The position numbers were made by a program, and so were the translations under genes. 5,133 nt of DNA from Spirochaetaceae bacterium. GTDB taxonomy: Bacteria; Spirochaetota; Spirochaetia; DSM-27196; SLAA01. This document shows, piece by piece, positions 1-4,679 of the stretch (the stretch's first letter is position 1; every line of letters begins with the position of its first letter). The stretch covers positions 1 through 5,133 of the forward strand of contig PXEI01000186.1 of NCBI GenBank assembly GCA_003564775.1. Direction: 5' to 3'. The notes beneath the pieces were generated by a model. It saw nothing but the letters and a program-made list of their open reading frames with translations, was not told the origin of the DNA and made no database searches.

Positions 1-62
1 CGGAATCGAACCGGTGAATAAAGGTTTTGCAGACCTCCCCCTTACCACTTGGGTACGGCGCC
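1..62 (-). tRNA. tRNA-Cys (anticodon GCA), 3' end cut off by the window edge
   Basis: Read on the minus strand from position 62, the sequence folds as a tRNA. The 5' acceptor strand is GGCGCCG (62-56). A D-arm with a CCC/GGG stem and the loop motif AAGUGGUAA follows. The anticodon arm is GAGGU / CUGCAAA / ACCUU, a 5-bp stem closing a 7-nt loop with U before and A after the anticodon GCA (30-28). The T-arm begins ACCGG-UUCGAUU-CCG, and the window ends inside its 3' strand. Anticodon GCA reads the cysteine codons UGC and UGU. The rest of the T stem, the 3' acceptor strand and any encoded CCA lie beyond position 1. The gene is on the same strand as ndk, 116 bp downstream of its stop, but has its own promoter. 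Confidence 0.95.
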
Positions 63-81
63 AAGGTATGGAATGGTTGGT

Positions 82-110
82 ATACTACCAAATCCCAAGA
101 GGCCTGTCCA
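82..110 (-). promoter_or_regulatory. Sigma-70-type promoter of tRNA-Cys
   Basis: On the minus strand, TGGACA (110-105, five of six matches to TTGACA) is followed after exactly 17 bp by TAGTAT (87-82, a reasonable -10). This predicts transcription starting near 75, about 13 nt upstream of the mature tRNA end at 62, a normal length for a leader removed by RNase P. The -10 box lies within a perfect inverted repeat, TTGGTA-TAC-TACCAA (77-91), which could be chance or an operator. Confidence 0.65.
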
Positions 111-178
111 TAGGTGCCGCCTTCATCACCAGCGCCGATGGCGTGCTTTCGCAGGACACCTCCGCCTGACCTAGCTTG

Positions 179-631
179 TCAGACCAGGTAGGTTTCGTCA
201 CCGGTGGGATAGTCGATTACTTCTTCAGTTTCAAAGAATAACTTGATTTCACGAGCTGCGCTTTCCGGAGAGTCTGATGCGTGAATGACATTTTTGGTTA
301 CTACCGCACCGTAGTCGCCTCGAATAGTCCCGGGAGCGGCCTCGGCCGGTTTTGTTGCTCCGCAGATCTTTCGCACGGTCGAAATTGCTTCTTCGCCGGA
401 AATTACCATGGTTACAACCGGGCCTCCGGTTACGTAGTTAACCAGCTCGCTAAAAAAGGGCTTGTCCTTGTGTTCGGCATAATGTTGCTCGCAGAGTTCG
501 CGGGGAATTTTCCGCAACTTCAGCGCAGCAATGCGCAAGCCTTTCTTCTCAAAACGGCTGATAATCTCGCCCACGATCTTGCGCTCAAGCACGCCGGGCT
601 TTAACATAGCATAGGTTTTTTCGTTCGCCAT
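179..631 (-). CDS. ndk: Nucleoside diphosphate kinase
   Basis: The 150-residue product is a cytosolic nucleoside diphosphate kinase. It moves the gamma-phosphate of ATP to other NDPs and dNDPs through a phosphohistidine, balancing nucleotide pools. The whole family pattern is visible: K11 in MLKPGVL, Y51 in HYAEH, the FFSELVNYVTGGPVV segment (59-73), R87, T93 in GATKP, PGTIRGDYG (100-108) with R104, N114, and catalytic H117 in NVIHASDS. The length is that of a standard bacterial enzyme. The ATG at 631 is chosen over an in-frame GTG at 640 because AAGGAG (645-640) lies 8 nt before the ATG and overlaps the GTG. One oddity is KPG where most members have KPD. The gene diverges from fetA and is transcribed toward tRNA-Cys. 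No convincing terminator follows the stop. Confidence 0.97.
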   Translation of the reverse strand: MANEKTYAMLKPGVLERKIVGEIISRFEKKGLRIAALKLRKIPRELCEQHYAEHKDKPFFSELVNYVTGGPVVTMVISGEEAISTVRKICGATKPAEAAPGTIRGDYGAVVTKNVIHASDSPESAAREIKLFFETEEVIDYPTGDETYLV

Positions 632-639
632 TCGATGCA

Positions 640-645
640 CTCCTT
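640..645 (-). promoter_or_regulatory. Shine-Dalgarno site of ndk
   Basis: AAGGAG on the minus strand, 8 nt upstream of the ATG at 631. It decides the ndk start, because the competing GTG at 640 overlaps this site and could not be served by it. Confidence 0.85.
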
Positions 646-673
646 ACGTGTGAAAACTCGATACTGTGCGCGT

Positions 674-702
674 AGTATACGGATACGGGGTGGGTACCAC
701 AA
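674..702 (-). promoter_or_regulatory. Predicted ndk promoter
   Basis: On the minus strand, TTGTGG (702-697) is separated by 17 bp from TATACT (679-674, five of six matches to TATAAT). The predicted start near 667 gives a leader of about 36 nt containing the ndk Shine-Dalgarno site. The -35 box is weak (three of six). It sits 2 bp from the -35 of the opposite promoter, and a small inverted repeat GTGG-GTA-CCAC (690-700) overlaps it. Confidence 0.55.
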
Positions 703-704
703 GC

Positions 705-733
705 TTGCTCTCCTCTGGACTCGAGCTTATACT
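705..733 (+). promoter_or_regulatory. Predicted fetAB promoter, placed for a leaderless transcript
   Basis: TTGCTC (705-710, matching the first three bases of TTGACA), a 17-bp spacer, and TATACT (728-733). With the usual 6-nt gap after the -10 box, the first transcribed base would be 740, the A of the fetA ATG. No Shine-Dalgarno sequence precedes that ATG, which fits a leaderless mRNA. The -35 box is only a partial match. Confidence 0.5.
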
Positions 734-739
734 CGCAGG

Positions 740-1429
740 ATGATTTCTTCCCCTCCGATATTCTGTCTAGACTCCATTCGGTTCAAGTCGATACTTGAGA
801 TTTCCAGCCTGCAGTTAGGTGCTGAGCCGGTCACCGCTGTGTTAGGGCCCAGCGGAAGCGGCAAGACAACATTGCTGAAACTGTTAAACAGATTACTGAG
901 TCCGGACAGCGGTACGGTGAAGTACCAAAACAAAGATGTTTCCGAGTACGACCCGGTAGAGTTGCGGCGCCGAGTTGTTATGCTTGGACAAACTGCGGTG
1001 CTGTTTCCAGGAAGCGTCCGAGACAACCTCGTGGTAGGGTTACGGTTCCACGGTCGGACTCCGCCGGGTGACGACGTGCTAAACCACAAGCTTGAGCTTA
1101 TGGGACTGCAGCTGGAGCTTGATCGCCTACCTGCGAGCCTTTCCGGCGGAGAACTGGCACGGCTTGCGCTTGCGCGCGCCTTGTTACTTGAGCCTGAGGT
1201 TCTGCTGCTTGATGAGCCAACATCCTCACTTGACGACTCAACCGCAAACCGCGTTGTGAGACATGCTGTTGAGGGAGCGGCTCAGCAGAACACCAGGGTA
1301 ATTATGGTTACCCATTCAGAGGCGATAGCTGCGGAGTACGCGCAAACTAGTGTCAGGCTGCGCCATGGTCAGGTGCAGCTCGCGGTCTCGCCCGATGCCC
1401 ATAACCCGAACGAGGAAGGGAGCGCATGA
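740..1429 (+). CDS. fetA: ABC transporter ATP-binding protein, FetA type
   Basis: The 229-residue cytosolic ATPase has every ABC motif: Walker A GPSGSGKTT (36-44), Q-loop Q84, signature LSGGE (134-138), Walker B VLLLDE (154-159), D-loop SSLD (162-165) and switch histidine H192 in VTHS. It is a single short nucleotide-binding domain with no fused membrane part. Its partner is FetB, whose ATG overlaps the fetA stop (ATGA, 1426-1429), so the two are co-transcribed and probably translationally coupled. FetA alone would be called a generic ABC ATPase; the assignment comes from the FetB neighbour. E. coli FetAB is known as an iron exporter that helps in peroxide stress; the substrate here is inferred. 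The frame is open back to an ATG at 635, but those residues look non-coding and cover the promoters and the ndk ribosome-binding site, so ATG 740 is chosen. No Fur- or OxyR-like operator is evident. Confidence 0.9.
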   Translation: MISSPPIFCLDSIRFKSILEISSLQLGAEPVTAVLGPSGSGKTTLLKLLNRLLSPDSGTVKYQNKDVSEYDPVELRRRVVMLGQTAVLFPGSVRDNLVVGLRFHGRTPPGDDVLNHKLELMGLQLELDRLPASLSGGELARLALARALLLEPEVLLLDEPTSSLDDSTANRVVRHAVEGAAQQNTRVIMVTHSEAIAAEYAQTSVRLRHGQVQLAVSPDAHNPNEEGSA

Positions 1430-2229
1430 ACGGAATTGTAGAGATTGAGTTGATCCGGCTGCTTGCGGCGTACCTGCTTGCGCTTGGCGTCTTGTTCCTT
1501 GCACGAAAGACCGGTGCCGTGAATGAGATCCTGGTTGCGCTTCTGCGCATGTCCGTTCAGCTCATTCTGGTGGGGTTCCTGCTTGAGCATCTCCTTGAGC
1601 AACCAAACGTGATCCTGACGCTGTTGATCTTTCTTGTGATGGAGGTCTTTGCAGTTCACAACATCTTTCGGCGTGTGCCCTTGCCGACCCCTCCTGGTCT
1701 AAGGCGCGTGATTATCACCTCCATGGTGATAGGAACGGTCGGCAGCGTCGGATTCTTTCTGGTAGTGATTGTTGGAGTCGAGCCGTGGTACGCGCCGCGG
1801 TACTTCATACCACTTGGTGGGATGCTCATTGGAAACTCCATGACCGGCATCTCCCTGGGTTTTGAGCGTTTGGCGGTTGGCATTCGGGACAACTCCGCAA
1901 AAATTGAAGGCGCACTTATGCTCGGAGCGACCGTTCATGGCGCCGCCCATAGTTACGCCGTGGCGGCGTTCCGAGCGGCAATTATGCCGACCGTCAACGC
2001 AATGATGGGAATGGGGGTGGTGTTCCTTCCGGGTATGATGACTGGGCAGATCCTCTCTGGAAGCTCTCCAATTACCGCAATTCGGTATCAGATTGCTATT
2101 ATGCTGGGAATTTTTGCGGCGGTGGCCCTTACAGTCTATCTTATGACCACGTTTGGGTATCGGTGCTACTTCAACCATGCTGCGCAGTTAAGGTTACCCG
2201 TGTCCGAGGGTCGAAATACTCTATCGTAA
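1426..2229 (+). CDS. fetB: ABC transporter permease, FetB type (UPF0014 family)
   Basis: The 267-residue inner-membrane protein matches the FetB/YbbM family, related to plant STAR2/ALS3. Hydrophobic segments suggest about seven membrane spans, near residues 8-26, 34-54, 60-80, 94-118, 126-146, 186-210 and 218-242. Family-like stretches are LLRMSVQLILVGFLL (39-53), MEVFAVHNIFRR (72-83), IPLGGMLIGNSMTGISLGFERL (128-149), and above all PTVNAMMGMGVVFLPGMMTGQIL (188-210) followed by RYQI (220-223). It should form the pore of the FetA-FetB complex. In E. coli this complex exports iron; in plants the relatives affect aluminium tolerance, so the metal here is uncertain. Translation is helped by GAGGAAGG (1412-1419), about 6 nt before the ATG and inside the end of fetA. 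No clear terminator follows, so some read-through into the symporter gene is possible. Confidence 0.92.
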   Translation: MNGIVEIELIRLLAAYLLALGVLFLARKTGAVNEILVALLRMSVQLILVGFLLEHLLEQPNVILTLLIFLVMEVFAVHNIFRRVPLPTPPGLRRVIITSMVIGTVGSVGFFLVVIVGVEPWYAPRYFIPLGGMLIGNSMTGISLGFERLAVGIRDNSAKIEGALMLGATVHGAAHSYAVAAFRAAIMPTVNAMMGMGVVFLPGMMTGQILSGSSPITAIRYQIAIMLGIFAAVALTVYLMTTFGYRCYFNHAAQLRLPVSEGRNTLS

Positions 2230-2257
2230 AAGATTGCCGTGCAGAGTGTTGTTTATG

Positions 2258-2287
2258 TTGACCATAATTGAGACTGTGTTTTACTAT
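2258..2287 (+). promoter_or_regulatory. Predicted promoter of the AGCS symporter gene
   Basis: TTGACC (2258-2263, five of six matches) and TACTAT (2282-2287, four of six) are 18 bp apart. The predicted start near 2294 leaves a leader of about 34 nt holding the strong ribosome-binding site. The 98-bp gap after fetB contains nothing else I can name. Confidence 0.55.
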
Positions 2288-2316
2288 CTAATCTTGAACA
2301 ATCCTATTCGGGAAGC

Positions 2317-2321
2317 GGAGG
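2317..2321 (+). promoter_or_regulatory. Shine-Dalgarno site that fixes a GTG start
   Basis: GGAGG lies 6 nt before the GTG at 2328, an ideal spacing. No in-frame ATG is available nearby, and translation from this GTG begins with the usual AGCS N-terminus. Confidence 0.85.
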
Positions 2322-2327
2322 TGCATT

Positions 2328-3683
2328 GTGGAAGCATTGTTGGCGTTTAACAACTGGCTGAACGGAATCGTTTGGGGCCCCCCATTCATGGTTCTTCTCA
2401 TGGGAACAGGCCTGTACTTGACTGTACGGCTTGGTTTCTTCCAGTTCACCAAGATTGGGCTGGCCTGGAGACAGAGTTTCGGGCGTTTCTTCAAAAGGGC
2501 CAAGGAAGAAGAGGGTGGGGCAATTAGCTCCTTTCAGGCGGTCAGTTCGGCAATGGCGGCTACAATCGGCGTCGGTAACATCGCCGGTGTAAGTACCGCA
2601 ATTGCGCTTGGTGGACCAGGGGCGATATTCTGGATGTGGATGTCGGCCCTGGTCGGTATGGCTACCAAGTTCGGTGAAGCGTCCCTTGGCGTGAAGTATC
2701 GTGAGGTCGATGCGGATGGCACCGTCCGCGGTGGTGTTATGTACTACATCGAGAAAGGCCTTGGACCTCAATGGAAATGGCTTGCTGTAGTGTACGCACT
2801 GCTCGCGGGTATTGCGGCTCTCGGCATCGGTAACATGGTCCAGGCCAACACAATGGCAGACTCCATGAGCGCCTTTGGCGTTCCTACCTGGGTTACCGGC
2901 GCAGTAGCCATAGTTTTGGTTGGCGCGGTTATTCTTGGCGGCGTTAAGCGAATTGGTGCAACTGCCGAGAAGCTGGTGCCGTTCATGGCGGTCATTTATG
3001 TGATTGGTTCATTGGTTGTCATTCTGATGAATGTTACCCAGGTGGGCTCTGCTTTCGGTCAGATCTTCTACTATGCGTTTAATCCTGCGGCAGCAGCTGG
3101 TGGATTTGCAGGTTCTGCAGTAGCCATGGCGGTACGCTTTGGTATTGCTCGGGGTATCTTCTCGAACGAAGCAGGACTTGGTGCCGCTTCAATTATTCAT
3201 GCCCAGGCCAAGAACTCCCCAACTCGTCAGGGTATGTGGGGTATCTGGGAAGTTTTCATCGACACTATCGTGGTCTGTACCATGACCGCTCTGGTTATCC
3301 TGACTACCGGAGTTATCGAGACCGGTGAGACCGGCGCGAGCCTTGCCTCGGCTGCCTTCAACGCTGGGCTTCCAGGGCCGGGTGGTACCATCGTACTCCT
3401 CGGCTTGGTGCTGTTCTCTTACACCACCATGCTGACCTGGTCCTTCTATGGTGAGAAGAGCTGGGAGTACATCTTTGGCAAGAAGATTATACTGCCGTAT
3501 CGAATTCTCTTCCTGGGCTTCCTTATGGTTGGTGCCGTTGGTGGTCTCGAGCTGATCTGGAACATCGCCGACACCTTGAATGGTCTCATGGCGGCTCCGA
3601 ACCTGATCGCGTTGCTGGTACTTGCTGGCGTACTCGTGAAGGAGAAGAACAGCTATATGGAATCACCTGAGGCGAAAGAGTAG
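2328..3683 (+). CDS. agcS: Sodium:alanine/glycine symporter (AGCS family)
   Basis: The 451-residue inner-membrane carrier belongs to the alanine or glycine:cation symporter family (TC 2.A.25), which takes up small neutral amino acids with Na+ (or H+ in some members). The N-terminal pattern LNGIVWGPPFMVLLMGTGLYLTVRLGFFQF (11-40) is typical. So are GVGNIAGVSTAIALGGPGAIFWMW (81-104) with ATKFGEASLGVKYR (112-125), FSNEAGLGAASIIHAQAK (278-295) and the FSYTTMLTWSFYGEKSWEYIFG stretch (363-384). About eleven hydrophobic segments can be counted, as in the known AgcS structure, and the length is usual. The GTG start is fixed by GGAGG. The gene has its own promoter and is followed by a strong hairpin, so it is probably monocistronic. 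The exact substrate (alanine, glycine, D- or L-form, possibly glutamine) cannot be read from the sequence. Confidence 0.95.
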   Translation: MEALLAFNNWLNGIVWGPPFMVLLMGTGLYLTVRLGFFQFTKIGLAWRQSFGRFFKRAKEEEGGAISSFQAVSSAMAATIGVGNIAGVSTAIALGGPGAIFWMWMSALVGMATKFGEASLGVKYREVDADGTVRGGVMYYIEKGLGPQWKWLAVVYALLAGIAALGIGNMVQANTMADSMSAFGVPTWVTGAVAIVLVGAVILGGVKRIGATAEKLVPFMAVIYVIGSLVVILMNVTQVGSAFGQIFYYAFNPAAAAGGFAGSAVAMAVRFGIARGIFSNEAGLGAASIIHAQAKNSPTRQGMWGIWEVFIDTIVVCTMTALVILTTGVIETGETGASLASAAFNAGLPGPGGTIVLLGLVLFSYTTMLTWSFYGEKSWEYIFGKKIILPYRILFLGFLMVGAVGGLELIWNIADTLNGLMAAPNLIALLVLAGVLVKEKNSYMESPEAKE

Positions 3684-3700
3684 CGGTTAGATACCGTCCG

Positions 3701-3732
3701 GCAAGGTAGCAGGATCCTTTCTGCTACCTTGC
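3701..3732 (+). terminator. Strong hairpin, probable terminator of the symporter gene
   Basis: GCAAGGTAGCAG (3701-3712) and CTGCTACCTTGC (3721-3732) are perfect 12-bp complements around the 8-nt loop GATCCTTT, 17 nt after the symporter stop. The plus-strand tail is pyrimidine-rich (TGTCCTTTCT) but lacks a long T run. On the minus strand no T run follows the stem, so termination of the convergent aminotransferase gene is less certain. The right arm contains the last two sense codons and the TAG of that gene. Confidence 0.75.
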
Positions 3733-4572
3733 TGTCCTTTCTATGCTTTCCCGGTAGCGTTCAAGGTAGTCGTTGTACACCTTACCTGCTCCCCGGGTTA
3801 GCGAAGAACCAGGCACCTGGTGTGAATCGACTGACGCAATCGGTATGATCTTGCTCGATGTGCTGGTGAGAAACAATCCACAGAATTTATTCAGTTCACG
3901 AGAATGGAGCGAACGCTCTACTACTTGTATCCCGTCCTCGTTGAGCGCCTCAATGACGGTTCGGCGGGTAACCCCGTCAAGCACAGCCGAACATGGCGGA
4001 GTGTAGATAAGCTTTTTAGATGCCATGTCGCAGTAGAACAGATTCGTGCGGGTCCCCTCGCGAACAAACCCGTCGCGATCAACCAAAAGCGCATCATAGG
4101 CTCCTGCACGGCGCGCCGAACGGAATGCAATGGTGCTTGTAAGCATTGACAGCGACTTTGCTTCTGGAAAGGGGCGCTCAGCCTGAAAGGTAATGGTGTG
4201 CACGCCATCGCGGTAACTTGTGCGTGGGGGGAAAAACGGTGCGAGTGCCATGATGTACAAACTGGAGTCTTCGGCATGCTCAGCTCCAATCAGCAACATT
4301 TTGACATTTGCGTTGTCCAAGGAGTTGATTCTGCACAGCTCGTCCAGAGCAAAGGAAAGATCGTCTGCCTGATACCGGTGTTCAAGGCCTATTACACGTG
4401 CGGAATGCAGCAACCGATCTACGTGCAGATCCTTAAAGTACAGAAGTCCTTTCCGGATTTTGAGGGTTTCGTAGACTCCAAACCCGTACGCAAAGTTGAT
4501 GTCGTCGGCGGGAACCACCGCTTCGGCGACCGGACGTAGTTCGTTATTAAACCAAAAGTGCTTGCCGATCAT
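3724..4572 (-). CDS. PLP-dependent aminotransferase, class IV (substrate unassigned)
   Basis: The 282-residue cytosolic enzyme has the fold-type-IV pattern shared by branched-chain aminotransferase, D-amino-acid aminotransferase and aminodeoxychorismate lyase. Visible parts are FNNEL (8-12), YGFGVYETLKIRKG (29-42), H50 and R53 in HVDRLLHSAR, the probable Schiff-base lysine K139 in EAKSLSML, AGAYDALLVDRDGFVREGTRTNLF (156-179) with PLP-binding E172, LDGVTRRTV (198-206) and TSTSSKIIPI (236-245). Around K139 it most resembles D-amino-acid aminotransferase (KSL followed by AGxYEA-like sequence). However, the region 94-104, where that enzyme has its carboxylate-binding RxH motif, reads LIGAEHAEDSS, so that name is not safe. 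An in-frame TGA two codons upstream fixes the ATG. GAGG ends only 1 nt before it, too close to act normally as a Shine-Dalgarno site. The gene converges on the symporter and diverges from the antiporter. Confidence 0.9.
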   Translation of the reverse strand: MIGKHFWFNNELRPVAEAVVPADDINFAYGFGVYETLKIRKGLLYFKDLHVDRLLHSARVIGLEHRYQADDLSFALDELCRINSLDNANVKMLLIGAEHAEDSSLYIMALAPFFPPRTSYRDGVHTITFQAERPFPEAKSLSMLTSTIAFRSARRAGAYDALLVDRDGFVREGTRTNLFYCDMASKKLIYTPPCSAVLDGVTRRTVIEALNEDGIQVVERSLHSRELNKFCGLFLTSTSSKIIPIASVDSHQVPGSSLTRGAGKVYNDYLERYRESIERTAR

Positions 4573-4577
4573 ACCTC

Positions 4578-4585
4578 ATAATATA
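4578..4585 (-). promoter_or_regulatory. Possible -10 region of the aminotransferase gene
   Basis: On the minus strand the run TATATTAT (4585-4578) offers TATATT or TATTAT as a -10 box, ending 7 or 5 nt before the ATG, so transcription would begin at about the start codon. No acceptable -35 box lies 16-18 bp upstream. A TTGAAA is present but is about 27 bp from TATATT, too far. This is weak evidence alone. Confidence 0.3.
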
Positions 4586-4641
4586 ACTCTTCCGAAATCG
4601 TTCGCCATGCCCTTTCAAGGTTAGTGGCGCGGGTTGCCGCA

Positions 4642-4670
4642 TTGACATCAGCTACAGTCGTTCCTATATT
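4642..4670 (+). promoter_or_regulatory. Strong sigma-70-type promoter of the antiporter gene
   Basis: TTGACA (4642-4647, perfect), a 17-bp spacer, and TATATT (4665-4670, five of six matches). This is the best promoter in the window. Transcription should begin around 4677-4680, and the ATG is at 4680, so the mRNA would have 0-3 nt of leader. A small GCGG-GTTG-CCGC hairpin sequence (4629-4640) lies just upstream of the -35 box and could be chance. Confidence 0.75.
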
Positions 4671-4679
4671 GAGTAACAA

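Noticed and set aside
131..160. Possible terminator hairpin after ndk (CGCC-GAT-GGCG and neighbouring short stems)
   Set aside because: The stems are only 3-4 bp and no T run follows on the minus strand.
68..169. A 33-codon plus-strand reading frame (MEWLVYYQIP...SADGVLSQDTSA) between tRNA-Cys and ndk
   Set aside because: It is antisense to the tRNA promoter, has no ribosome-binding site at a workable distance and resembles no family I know. An open frame this short is expected by chance.
281..604. Plus-strand reading frame of 107 codons opposite ndk, and similar frames opposite or within fetA, fetB, the symporter and the aminotransferase
   Set aside because: All lie over genes with unmistakable family motifs in another frame, and none has a recognisable domain.
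632..640. GTG at 640 as the ndk start
   Set aside because: It overlaps the AAGGAG site, which is ideally spaced for the ATG at 631; the family N-terminus also begins there.
635..739. N-terminal extension of fetA from the ATG at 635
   Set aside because: It would cover the ndk ribosome-binding site and both promoters, its residues do not look like part of an ABC ATPase, and the protein from 740 has normal length.
1426..3683. fetA, fetB and the symporter as one three-gene operon
   Set aside because: There is a 98-bp gap with a plausible promoter and a leader with its own strong ribosome-binding site before the symporter. Read-through is possible, but separate expression is more likely.
3724..4572. 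Naming the aminotransferase as D-alanine aminotransferase, IlvE or PabC
   Set aside because: The visible motifs define the fold and chemistry, but the substrate-recognition segments do not match any of these clearly.
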